64,000 nucleotides of DNA from Miltoncostaea oceani (GTDB taxonomy: Bacteria; Actinomycetota; Thermoleophilia; Miltoncostaeales; Miltoncostaeaceae): positions 3,361,001 to 3,425,000 of the forward strand of contig NZ_CP064356.1 in assembly GCF_018141545.1 (NCBI RefSeq). Reading direction: 5' to 3'. Shown in pieces: positions 8,116 through 16,816 of the stretch (positions are counted from its first letter, which is position 1; every line of letters starts with the position of its first letter). Below the pieces are notes generated by a model, which saw nothing but the letters and a program-made list of their open reading frames with translations, had not been told where the DNA came from and ran no database searches. The position numbers were made by a program, and so were the translations under genes.

Positions 8116-10457
8116 CGGTTCCTCCCCACGACGACCTCGCGCTGCACCAGGATCTGGCCGTCCGGAGCTACGAGGACTAGGTACGCCTTCTCGCCCTCGA
8201 GGTCCTCATCCGGGACCACGAGCGACACCTTGCCGGCACCGAGGGTCTCTTTCGCCTCTTCGGCGATGCTCGTCCCGGGGTCGCCCGGCAGCGCGCGGAG
8301 ATCGGCGAGGATCTGGCCCTGCGGTCCCGCGAACTCGATCCGGCAGAGCAAGCCGAGCCACTTGAGCGTCGTGATGGTGGGCGCCGCGTCCGCCGCCAGC
8401 GCCCCACCGCTCCTGACCAACAGGCGAGGCACTATGCACTCCTGCGGGCTGACGCCACCGTGCTCGTACTCCTTGCTGGCCTCGAAGCAGGTGACGCCGG
8501 GCGCGATCGCGATGCGAACATCCCGGTCCCAGTACCACGGCACGGTAGGGACATTGACCGAAGCGCCGTCCTTGAGACGTGCGCACCTCCCCTTCTTCTT
8601 CGTCGCCGTCGCGACGGGGACGTCCACCTTCTCCATTCCTCCCGGCAGGAGTATCCACCCGTGATCGGTGATGACCTCGACCTGCTGCCAGCCTGCGTCG
8701 AGTAGTTGCGCGACCCGCCGAGCGATCTTGGCGACTTCGTCGTCGACGTCATCGATCAACGGCGCGCCGGCTTCGTGGCCGAGATGGTCGATCTGCCCGG
8801 CCTCCGTCCAGCCTGCCCCCGACGGATCGCCGGTTTCGATGGCAGACATCCATTGCACGCCGCTCTCCCGCGCCAGCGATTCGAGTACAGCCTTCGACGC
8901 CTTGGCGCCGCTCGACGCCCGCGCCGCCCCGAGGTCCTCGCCTGCGGCCAATGACCCCGCGGGCACCGGGACGAGGGCTGCTTTTGCCGTCTCGGTGACG
9001 GTCGGGAGCGCGGCAAGGGACGTCGTCAGCTCGACGTCACGACCGCCGTCGGCGAGTTGCTCCACCAGGCGCTGGGCGATATCGAGTCGCAGACCATCGA
9101 CGAACACGCTGACGGTGCCGGCTGCCGTGGAGGCCTGCGCCCCCAACCGGTAGCTGTCGGAGTCCGCCATCGGACCGACGATCGTCTGCAGGGCTCTCGC
9201 GCCGGCGTCGAGCCACCAGCGGTAGATGGCGCTGACGGCAGCCGCGACGGCGGCGCGATCGGGCCCCGACTCGACGAGGCCAAGGGCGCGCAGGGCTGCG
9301 TCATCGGCACGCCAGCCGCGCTCCACATAGTCGGCAACCAAGGAGTCGAGGGTGGTTTCGGCCAGCGGCCGAGCAGTGACCTCCGCCAGAGCGACGAGCT
9401 GCTCCAGCGCGAAGGCGAGCGGCGCCTCGTCCAGTTCAGCCCAGACGGTCCGGCGGCGCCACGAATGCTCGGCGTCGAGGCGTTCGGCCTCCTTGCGTGC
9501 CCCCTCGGGGGTCAACGACGCAAAGTCGAGCAAGAGGTTCCGGAGCTGCGCTTCCCCGACCTCGTTGTCCTGCGGCCAGACCTCCGACCGGTCCACGGGC
9601 CCGAGTTCCAGCTGCTCCTCGGGGCGCGCCCTTCGCAGTTGGCCCGGGATGCCTGGGTATCGTTCAGGCGCGTCGGCGAACGCCTGCCAGACGGCAGCCC
9701 ACTTCCCCTGGCGAGCTGCGAGCTTCCGCGCCCCGGTGATCTCGCCATCCACCCTCGGGTCGAAGCCGAAGTCGGTCTTGCTCTGCTGAACGAACGCTAT
9801 CCAGCGGTTGTCGTCGAACTCGTCGCGCGTGCGTGTGGGGTCGTCGAGCCACGCCAGGAGGCTCCGGATCGGGTCCGGATTGACCAGCTCCCGAAAGAAG
9901 TCCGCGTCGAGGAGCGCGAACTTCTCCAACCTTTCCATGTCTCGGTCCAGCAACGGTCGAAGCGCCGCAAGAAGCGCCCTCTCCGACTCGCTGTCCTCCG
10001 CGATTGGCAGACCGAGGCCACGGTCGTGATTCGCGAGCAGACCGCGAGCCGACCAGTCGCGAGTATTCGGATGGGAGAACCACTGGCTGCGGTACTGCAG
10101 CTCAGCGATCGGGGCGAGCTCGGCGGGGCACTCGTCGATGGCTCGCAGAGCACTGCGCGCGACCCCTGGGAGATAGACGACCGGAACCTCCTCCGCGTGC
10201 AGTCCGACCTCGAGGGTGCGAGCCACCGCGCAGCGCACCCAGTACGCCGGCCCGCGCGGCGGTGCCTCGTTCCCGTCCGGCGAGTACTCGCCCAGAGCCA
10301 CGATCGGAAGACGTTCGGCCAGAAGGTCGATGACCGGCTCCCACTGCCGGGCCTCGTCCGGCCAGAGCAGGGCAACGGGCGCGACGCGTACGTTCTTGTC
10401 GTAGTCGAGGGCCGAGCGGATCCTCATCTCGAGGCGGTCGAGCACGGTCTCGCTCAC
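8112..10457 (-). CDS. pglZ: BREX phosphatase-like protein PglZ
   Basis: PglZ belongs to the alkaline-phosphatase superfamily and is one of the two core proteins of all BREX systems. It contacts the PglX methyltransferase and is needed for phage exclusion. In this 781-aa protein the metal-site motifs are visible: VFVDGLRLD near 451-459, with the conserved Asp and Arg, and ITDHGW at 596-601. The N-terminal half is the usual variable helical region. GTG 10457 is chosen because it overlaps the upstream pglX stop as GTGA; a longer reading back to 10562 would only add low-complexity residues inside pglX. The gene lies between pglX and the AAA+/kinase gene and overlaps the latter by four bases, so the three are almost certainly one transcript. 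Confidence 0.9.
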   Translation of the reverse strand: MSETVLDRLEMRIRSALDYDKNVRVAPVALLWPDEARQWEPVIDLLAERLPIVALGEYSPDGNEAPPRGPAYWVRCAVARTLEVGLHAEEVPVVYLPGVARSALRAIDECPAELAPIAELQYRSQWFSHPNTRDWSARGLLANHDRGLGLPIAEDSESERALLAALRPLLDRDMERLEKFALLDADFFRELVNPDPIRSLLAWLDDPTRTRDEFDDNRWIAFVQQSKTDFGFDPRVDGEITGARKLAARQGKWAAVWQAFADAPERYPGIPGQLRRARPEEQLELGPVDRSEVWPQDNEVGEAQLRNLLLDFASLTPEGARKEAERLDAEHSWRRRTVWAELDEAPLAFALEQLVALAEVTARPLAETTLDSLVADYVERGWRADDAALRALGLVESGPDRAAVAAAVSAIYRWWLDAGARALQTIVGPMADSDSYRLGAQASTAAGTVSVFVDGLRLDIAQRLVEQLADGGRDVELTTSLAALPTVTETAKAALVPVPAGSLAAGEDLGAARASSGAKASKAVLESLARESGVQWMSAIETGDPSGAGWTEAGQIDHLGHEAGAPLIDDVDDEVAKIARRVAQLLDAGWQQVEVITDHGWILLPGGMEKVDVPVATATKKKGRCARLKDGASVNVPTVPWYWDRDVRIAIAPGVTCFEASKEYEHGGVSPQECIVPRLLVRSGGALAADAAPTITTLKWLGLLCRIEFAGPQGQILADLRALPGDPGTSIAEEAKETLGAGKVSLVVPDEDLEGEKAYLVLVAPDGQILVQREVVVGRNR

Positions 10458-13400
10458 AACGTCCCCACCCGGTGTCGGGCCTCGCGCTTGTCCGCCAAGC
10501 TCAAGTGCAGGTCGTTGTGGCGCTCCGAGCCATCGGGGTTCTTGCCGCGGTCCTTGCCCCACTTGACGTTGAAGGGGGCGCGCAGCACGCCGGCCGTCAC
10601 GAACGGCCGAACGTTGAGGCGCACACCGTCGTTGAGGTCAGGCTCCCACCCGACCGGCTGCTCATGGAGGTCCTTCCAGCGCACGTAGATGTCGTAGGGA
10701 TCCTCGCCTTCGAGGATCAGCTCGAGGCGACGTTGCAGGCCCTGAGCGGCGGCCAGGCGCTCGTCCGCGCCGGCAACTTCCTCCCGCACCTCGGCGCGCA
10801 CCCGCTCCATCCAATCCTGACCCAAGTAGGTGTAGGTGAGGCGCTCGAGCATCCGCCGGTCGAGACGGTGGTAGTTCACCAGCGCCGAGAAGCCGTCCGG
10901 TCGGCCATCCCAGATGTGCCAGACAAAGGGACGACTGCCGAACAAGGCGCAGTGCTGCTTGAAGAACTCATCGCGAAGCCAATCGACAAGGCTCTTCTTC
11001 TTGGAGCCGGCCTGCTCCAACAGCTCACGCGCCTTCGCCGCCGACCAATCCTCGCCGAAGGCCGCCCCCAAAAGCTGCTGGAGACGGTCCGCCGCCGGCG
11101 CCTCACCGGCCACCGCCGGCAGACAGACGATCCCGTCGCTATCGGCGAGGGGATCGAGGTCGTCGGATTCCGGCTGCTCAGGCCAGCGATACCCGACCAA
11201 GCGGCCGACCCCGACCTGCAGCGGCGAAGTCGAGACCTCCGGGCGCCCCTGGAAGAGCCACTGGGTGGGGTCGTCGGAGAAAGGCTCAGGTAGAGGACCC
11301 GCCTCCTCAGCGACCTTGCGCCAATGGTCAACGTCGAAGGGCACCTTCGCCAGAGTATTCGCCGTAACGCCGATCTTATGGTCAATCTCCCGCACTCGAG
11401 CCGAGTACTCCCTAGATGAGCAGAAGTGCCATATGGCCGGAACGATCGCGGAGTCCCGAGGGACAATGACCGCGATGACGTTTTCGAAGAGTTGCCCCTC
11501 GTATAGCGTCACCGGAAGGTCGCCGGTGTATCGGACGGCGACGCCGGACCGGTTCCAGGCGCCCCGGCCGGCGATCGTCGCCCCCGCCAGGGCTGCTTTC
11601 GACAAGGCTCCAGTGCCCAACTCCCATCGCAGGACATGTTCGCGTCCTCGGTACGCGCCCGTGCGGTCGGGCGGCCCCTGCTGAGGTACCCAGGAGCCAT
11701 TTGGCACAAGAATCTCCCAGAAGAAGGCGCGGAACCGGGGTGAGTCGCCCGTGGTGATGCCGCCGAGGGCGTCCGCGTGCTCGGACAGCAGCGATCCGCC
11801 TCCCGAAAAGGTGAGCAGCATTCGCGCATCTGGGTTGTTAAGTATGTCGCCCACGGAGCACTCCAGCTGCTCGATGATCCTCAGCCCGACGGCCTTTTCG
11901 GCTGGCGAATGTAGTGAACTGACGTCGTAACCCCGAACCCGACCAGCAAGGGTGGTTTTGGCCTCTTGGACGACGGCGAGGCCAACGTTAACCACCTCAC
12001 CGCCTACCCCCTCAAAAGCTCGTGCGCCAAGGTGAGTGCAGTTGAGAAGTGAGTGACTGCGTAGGAGTTCTTCGCGGAATTCGCGGTAGCGTCCGAGCAG
12101 AAACCAAGATCGGGGACAGACAACGACATGGACGCCGTTCTTGGTCAACAGACTAAGGCTTCGGTCAATAAAGGCTGTCGCTAGGTCTTCGCGCGCAGTC
12201 CAGTGGTTGTTCTCAATGAAGCGGCGAAGGGACGTTGCTTGGCGGGCCTTCTGCAGGTACGGCACGTTCGTAGCGACCAGCGTATAGCGGCGCGCCAAGT
12301 ACACAGCAGCCCTGGCCAATGCGGTCGCGTCTCCACCTATCACTGCAGTGCCAGGATCAAGCTCCTCCTGGCTTGCCGCGGTCGCCAATAGCTGAGGCAC
12401 CACATCCCATTGCACGTCATAGAACGAGTCTTGGTGAGCGTCCGTGCAGATGGTTCGCTGTGGATCGATCAGGCTCCCGAGCGTGTCGGCATCGCGAAAA
12501 AGTCCATGGAGGCGTACGAGAGCGTCTTCCAGCCGCTGGTCCCCTTCGGCCAGAGCTTTCCACTCCTCCACGGGCGCTTTGACGGGGATCCCCGAGCAGG
12601 CGATGTTCGGGACCGGCAGCTGGCGCCAGCCGCCGCCGTCCTTCCAGGCCTTGAGGGCGACGGCGAACATGGCGATCTCGACACACCGCGGGTCGATCTC
12701 GAGGCCGAACAGGTTGTCGCGAAGGACCGCGTCCTGGGCCTCGACCGGGTCGAGGCCCTCCTCCTCGACGCGCATCTGCCAGAGCATCGAAAAGGCCTCG
12801 ACCAGGAAGTGCCCTGAGCCACAGCACGGGTCCATCACCGTGACCTCGGCGACCCGTTTGGGCCAGCCGTCGAACGAGCCGGCCGCCGGAGCGCCATCGT
12901 CGTCGAAACGCAGATACTCGAAGCCGGCGATTAAGGGACTGTCGGGGTGGCGGGCCGCCCACCAGGCCCCGAGTGAGTTCTCCAACAGGAACCGGACCAT
13001 GTAGTTCTCGGTGAATAACTGGGTGACCGGCCCCAGATCGGCGCCGCCGATCTTGCGCTCAGAAGCGTTGATCTCGTCCTTTTTGTCCTTCTGCCAGAAC
13101 TGGTAGACCCAGCCGAGGGAGTCATCAGCGCCAAAGACCTCCGATGGCAGACCCTCGAGGATCTGCTCGAGGGCAAACCGGCCCTCAGGCGCCAAGCGAA
13201 GGCGTACACACGGGTCATCGAGGCGAAAGATGCCCGGCAGAATCTCCGCGGCAAAGCGGGCCGCAACCGCCCAGCCATCGGGCTCACCGAGGCTAGGTGC
13301 GAGCTCCTCGCACTCGGCGAGGGTCAGCCGAGCCTTGTACTCAGGGTGCAGCAGCAGGCCATTCTCAGCCAGGAAGCGCGCGAACAGGAGGCGATGCCAC

Positions 13401-13642
13401 TGCTCGTAGGCGCATTCTGCGACGAGCAACGGCCGGCCCTCATCCCCGCCGCCCAACTGACGCCACTTCTGGCGCAGGCCGATCCGAAGGGCAGCCTGCT
13501 CTTCGCTCAGGTGAGCCGGGCGATCGCGCTCGAAGACGCTCAGGCCATCAAGGGCAGCCCGCGACCCGGCCTCAGCGGCGCGGCGCGCCGCCAACACCGC
13601 CGACTCGAGCTGCCGACGCAACGGTGACGAGAGAGCCCTCAC
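10454..13642 (-). CDS. pglX: BREX adenine-specific methyltransferase PglX, second copy
   Basis: This is a 1062-aa Eco57I-like N6-adenine methyltransferase that marks host DNA in BREX systems. The SAM-binding motif I is DPCCGSGHF at 271-279. The catalytic motif reads NVPY at 459-462 instead of the usual NPPY, as in the neighbouring copy. The first 372 residues are identical in protein, and by eye in DNA, to the upstream copy. Residues from about 373 to 790, which should hold target recognition, are unrelated or distant, and the C-terminal 250 residues are again close (RLVGYRWPEQPESDDLD is shared). Bases near 11.8-12.5 kb are clearly AT-richer than the rest (31/60 G+C at 12121), suggesting an imported specificity module. 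GTG 13642 overlaps the first pglX stop (GTGA), and pglZ overlaps its own stop in the same way. Confidence 0.9.
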   Translation of the reverse strand: MRALSSPLRRQLESAVLAARRAAEAGSRAALDGLSVFERDRPAHLSEEQAALRIGLRQKWRQLGGGDEGRPLLVAECAYEQWHRLLFARFLAENGLLLHPEYKARLTLAECEELAPSLGEPDGWAVAARFAAEILPGIFRLDDPCVRLRLAPEGRFALEQILEGLPSEVFGADDSLGWVYQFWQKDKKDEINASERKIGGADLGPVTQLFTENYMVRFLLENSLGAWWAARHPDSPLIAGFEYLRFDDDGAPAAGSFDGWPKRVAEVTVMDPCCGSGHFLVEAFSMLWQMRVEEEGLDPVEAQDAVLRDNLFGLEIDPRCVEIAMFAVALKAWKDGGGWRQLPVPNIACSGIPVKAPVEEWKALAEGDQRLEDALVRLHGLFRDADTLGSLIDPQRTICTDAHQDSFYDVQWDVVPQLLATAASQEELDPGTAVIGGDATALARAAVYLARRYTLVATNVPYLQKARQATSLRRFIENNHWTAREDLATAFIDRSLSLLTKNGVHVVVCPRSWFLLGRYREFREELLRSHSLLNCTHLGARAFEGVGGEVVNVGLAVVQEAKTTLAGRVRGYDVSSLHSPAEKAVGLRIIEQLECSVGDILNNPDARMLLTFSGGGSLLSEHADALGGITTGDSPRFRAFFWEILVPNGSWVPQQGPPDRTGAYRGREHVLRWELGTGALSKAALAGATIAGRGAWNRSGVAVRYTGDLPVTLYEGQLFENVIAVIVPRDSAIVPAIWHFCSSREYSARVREIDHKIGVTANTLAKVPFDVDHWRKVAEEAGPLPEPFSDDPTQWLFQGRPEVSTSPLQVGVGRLVGYRWPEQPESDDLDPLADSDGIVCLPAVAGEAPAADRLQQLLGAAFGEDWSAAKARELLEQAGSKKKSLVDWLRDEFFKQHCALFGSRPFVWHIWDGRPDGFSALVNYHRLDRRMLERLTYTYLGQDWMERVRAEVREEVAGADERLAAAQGLQRRLELILEGEDPYDIYVRWKDLHEQPVGWEPDLNDGVRLNVRPFVTAGVLRAPFNVKWGKDRGKNPDGSERHNDLHLSLADKREARHRVGTL

Positions 13643-13645
13643 GGC
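12528..13645 (-). repeat. Long direct repeat, copy 2 (5' part of second pglX)
   Basis: This segment of about 1118 bp matches 15695-16812 at a constant offset of 3167 bases, and I saw no difference by eye. It covers the start codon and the first 372 codons of pglX. The identity stops abruptly at both ends. Such identity in a high-GC genome points to a recent duplication or ongoing gene conversion. Confidence 0.9.
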
Positions 13646-16600
13646 TCCTCCGCCCGCTGTCGCGCGTCGCGCTTCTCCGCCAGGCTCAGGTGTAGGTCGT
13701 TGTGGCGCTCTGAGCCGTCGGGGTTCTTGCCGCGGTCCTTGCGCCAGTGGATGTTGGGTCGGGTGCGCAGGACGTCAGCCCTCATGAACGGCCGGATGTT
13801 GAGGCGGACGCCGTCGTTGAGGTCGGGTTCCCACCCGATCGGCTGCTCGTGCAGGGACTTCCAGCGCACGTAGACGTCATAGGGGTCCTCGCCCTCGAGG
13901 ATCAACTCGAGTCGACGCTGCAGGCCCTGGGCGGCGGCCAGACGCTCATCGGCGCCGGCGACCTCCTCGCGCACCTCAGCGTGCACCCGCTCCATCCAGT
14001 CCTGGCCGAGGTAGGTGTAGGCGAGACGCTCCAGCATCCGCCGATCGAGACGGTGATAGTTCACGAGCGCCGAGAAGCCGTCCGGTCGGCCATCCCAGAT
14101 GTGCCAGACGAAAGGACGGTTGCCGAACAACGCGCAGTGTTGCTTGAAGAAATCATCCCGCAGCCAATCTGCGAGGTTCTTCCTCTTCGAGCCGGCTTGC
14201 TCCAACAGCGCACGCGCCTTCGCCGCCAACCAGTCCGCGCCGAAGGCCGCCGCCAGCAGCTGTTGGAGGCGGTCCGCCGCCGGCGCCTCACCGGCCACCG
14301 CCGGCAGACAGACGATCCCATCGCTGTCGGCGAAGCGATCGAGGTCGTCCGATTCCGGCTGCTCAGGCCAGCGGTAGCCGACCAAGCGGCCGACGGCCAC
14401 CTGCAGCGGCGAGGCCGATCCCTCGGGGCGGCCCTTGAAAAGCCACTGTGTGGGGTCGTCGGAGAGGGAGACCCGCACCGGCGCCTCCGACACACCCCGC
14501 CACCTCTCGCGATCGAAAGGCACTTTCGTCAGCGATGAGTTTGTCACCTTGAGACTTCGGTCGACGAGCCGAACCTTTGCGTTAAATTCTCCCGAACTGC
14601 AGTACGCCCAGAGCGCGCCCAAATCGGCCGCGTCGTTTGGGATCAGTGCGGCCGTGTTATTGTCGAACAACTCGCCGTCGTATATCGAGGCGCGCAGCTC
14701 GCCCATCAACGAAATCAGAACACCCTGCCTACCCCAGGCGGCGCGACCCTGGATGCGAGCGGCCGGGTTGGCGAGGTGATAAGCGCCGTCATCCGCCCAG
14801 TAAGCCACGCCGGAGCGCCCACCGTACCGGCTGTGCGTCTCGACTGTCGACTGGATATACCGCCAACGATCGCCGAGGCTGGAGCTTGAGACTTCCCAGA
14901 ACCCCCTGCGGAACCTGGCGTTGTCGGCCATATGAAGACCTATATACGCCTGGGCGAAGTCCGCGATCATCGACATTTGATCCCAGGAGGGGTCGAGTAC
15001 GATGATGCCGTTGGGATGCTTCTGTTGTGCCGATTGCTCGTACAGGTACGCCGGTTCTGACCGGATTCCACTGGCCTTCTCACTGGGAGAAGGGGCACGC
15101 GAAACGTCGATGCCTGCAAACCGACGTGGCGTCTCAGCGGAGTAAATCGTTAGAGCGACGTTGACGACCTCACCAGACACGGAGCCGAAGGCTCCGGGTC
15201 CAAGAATGACGACGGCCTTCAAGCCGAAGTTCTCTAGTAGGTGGCGTCGAAAGTCGGAGTAGTAGGCCTGGTACGTCCAACTTTGAGGCGTTACGGCCGC
15301 GACTGTATCGGCAAGTCGTCGAGCCATCCGATCCATAAAGACCGTGGCGAGATCGGCTCTGGCATATGAGTGCCAGACCTCGACAAACTCCTGAAGGAGG
15401 AGCCTCTGCGACCCCCTCTTTAGGTACGGCACGTTGGTCACAGCCAAGGTATAAGAGCGCGTCAGGAGGGCGTTGCATCGCACGAGGTCTGCTGCTTGAT
15501 AGCCGAGCGCCCGCGCCGAGGACTCTGGTGGCTCGCCAGCGGTAGCGTCTCTCAGCATCAGTTCAACCTGCTCGAACTCGATTCCAGTTAGTTCGAGTTG
15601 GCCATTGCCTGGTAATGCGACTCTTCGTGGATCGATCAGGCTCCCGAGGGTGTCGGCATTGAGGAACAGATGGTGCAAACGCTCAAGCGCCGCCTCCAGC
15701 CGCTGGTCCCCTTCGGCCAGAGCTTTCCACTCCTCCACGGGCGCTTTGACGGGGATCCCCGAGCAGGCGATGTTCGGGACCGGCAGCTGGCGCCAGCCGC
15801 CGCCGTCCTTCCAGGCCTTGAGGGCGACGGCGAACATGGCGATCTCGACACACCGCGGGTCGATCTCGAGGCCGAACAGGTTGTCGCGAAGGACCGCGTC
15901 CTGGGCCTCGACCGGGTCGAGGCCCTCCTCCTCGACGCGCATCTGCCAGAGCATCGAAAAGGCCTCGACCAGGAAGTGCCCTGAGCCACAGCACGGGTCC
16001 ATCACCGTGACCTCGGCGACCCGTTTGGGCCAGCCGTCGAACGAGCCGGCCGCCGGAGCGCCATCGTCGTCGAAACGCAGATACTCGAAGCCGGCGATTA
16101 AGGGACTGTCGGGGTGGCGGGCCGCCCACCAGGCCCCGAGTGAGTTCTCCAACAGGAACCGGACCATGTAGTTCTCGGTGAATAACTGGGTGACCGGCCC
16201 CAGATCGGCGCCGCCGATCTTGCGCTCAGAAGCGTTGATCTCGTCCTTTTTGTCCTTCTGCCAGAACTGGTAGACCCAGCCGAGGGAGTCATCAGCGCCA
16301 AAGACCTCCGATGGCAGACCCTCGAGGATCTGCTCGAGGGCAAACCGGCCCTCAGGCGCCAAGCGAAGGCGTACACACGGGTCATCGAGGCGAAAGATGC
16401 CCGGCAGAATCTCCGCGGCAAAGCGGGCCGCAACCGCCCAGCCATCGGGCTCACCGAGGCTAGGTGCGAGCTCCTCGCACTCGGCGAGGGTCAGCCGAGC
16501 CTTGTACTCAGGGTGCAGCAGCAGGCCATTCTCAGCCAGGAAGCGCGCGAACAGGAGGCGATGCCACTGCTCGTAGGCGCATTCTGCGACGAGCAACGGC

Positions 16601-16809
16601 CGGCCCTCATCCCCGCCGCCCAACTGACGCCACTTCTGGCGCAGGCCGATCCGAAGGGCAGCCTGCTCTTCGCTCAGGTGAGCCGGGCGATCGCGCTCGA
16701 AGACGCTCAGGCCATCAAGGGCAGCCCGCGACCCGGCCTCAGCGGCGCGGCGCGCCGCCAACACCGCCGACTCGAGCTGCCGACGCAACGGTGACGAGAG
16801 AGCCCTCAC
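13639..16809 (-). CDS. pglX: BREX adenine-specific methyltransferase PglX, first copy
   Basis: This 1056-aa PglX paralogue has the same layout as its downstream twin: an N-terminal helical region, SAM motif DPCCGSGHF at 271-279, catalytic NVPY at 459-462, a divergent central region that probably reads the target, and a C-terminal domain close to the other copy (SDDPTQWLF onwards). Two PglX proteins with different central regions would normally methylate two different asymmetric sequences. The gene starts seven bases after the brxC stop with GTG 16809. Its TGA overlaps the GTG of the next pglX. The segment about 14.5-15.6 kb, corresponding to the divergent part, is less GC-rich than the conserved ends. 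Confidence 0.9.
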   Translation of the reverse strand: MRALSSPLRRQLESAVLAARRAAEAGSRAALDGLSVFERDRPAHLSEEQAALRIGLRQKWRQLGGGDEGRPLLVAECAYEQWHRLLFARFLAENGLLLHPEYKARLTLAECEELAPSLGEPDGWAVAARFAAEILPGIFRLDDPCVRLRLAPEGRFALEQILEGLPSEVFGADDSLGWVYQFWQKDKKDEINASERKIGGADLGPVTQLFTENYMVRFLLENSLGAWWAARHPDSPLIAGFEYLRFDDDGAPAAGSFDGWPKRVAEVTVMDPCCGSGHFLVEAFSMLWQMRVEEEGLDPVEAQDAVLRDNLFGLEIDPRCVEIAMFAVALKAWKDGGGWRQLPVPNIACSGIPVKAPVEEWKALAEGDQRLEAALERLHHLFLNADTLGSLIDPRRVALPGNGQLELTGIEFEQVELMLRDATAGEPPESSARALGYQAADLVRCNALLTRSYTLAVTNVPYLKRGSQRLLLQEFVEVWHSYARADLATVFMDRMARRLADTVAAVTPQSWTYQAYYSDFRRHLLENFGLKAVVILGPGAFGSVSGEVVNVALTIYSAETPRRFAGIDVSRAPSPSEKASGIRSEPAYLYEQSAQQKHPNGIIVLDPSWDQMSMIADFAQAYIGLHMADNARFRRGFWEVSSSSLGDRWRYIQSTVETHSRYGGRSGVAYWADDGAYHLANPAARIQGRAAWGRQGVLISLMGELRASIYDGELFDNNTAALIPNDAADLGALWAYCSSGEFNAKVRLVDRSLKVTNSSLTKVPFDRERWRGVSEAPVRVSLSDDPTQWLFKGRPEGSASPLQVAVGRLVGYRWPEQPESDDLDRFADSDGIVCLPAVAGEAPAADRLQQLLAAAFGADWLAAKARALLEQAGSKRKNLADWLRDDFFKQHCALFGNRPFVWHIWDGRPDGFSALVNYHRLDRRMLERLAYTYLGQDWMERVHAEVREEVAGADERLAAAQGLQRRLELILEGEDPYDVYVRWKSLHEQPIGWEPDLNDGVRLNIRPFMRADVLRTRPNIHWRKDRGKNPDGSERHNDLHLSLAEKRDARQRAEEP

Positions 16810-16812
16810 GGC
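15695..16812 (-). repeat. Long direct repeat, copy 1 (5' part of first pglX)
   Basis: This is the partner of 12528-13645, in the same orientation and 3167 bases upstream in transcription order. Recombination between the two copies would delete one pglX and leave a hybrid gene; gene conversion would keep the ends identical. Confidence 0.9.
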
Positions 16813-16816
16813 GCGC

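Noticed and set aside
6052-8664. Long plus-strand open frame antisense to the BrxL-kinase and PglZ genes
   Set aside because: It mirrors codon structure of the real genes, has no recognisable domain and crosses gene borders.
12528-16812. Possible CRISPR or tandem repeat array
   Set aside because: The repeat is two long coding copies and not short spaced units; no CRISPR-like array was seen anywhere in the window.
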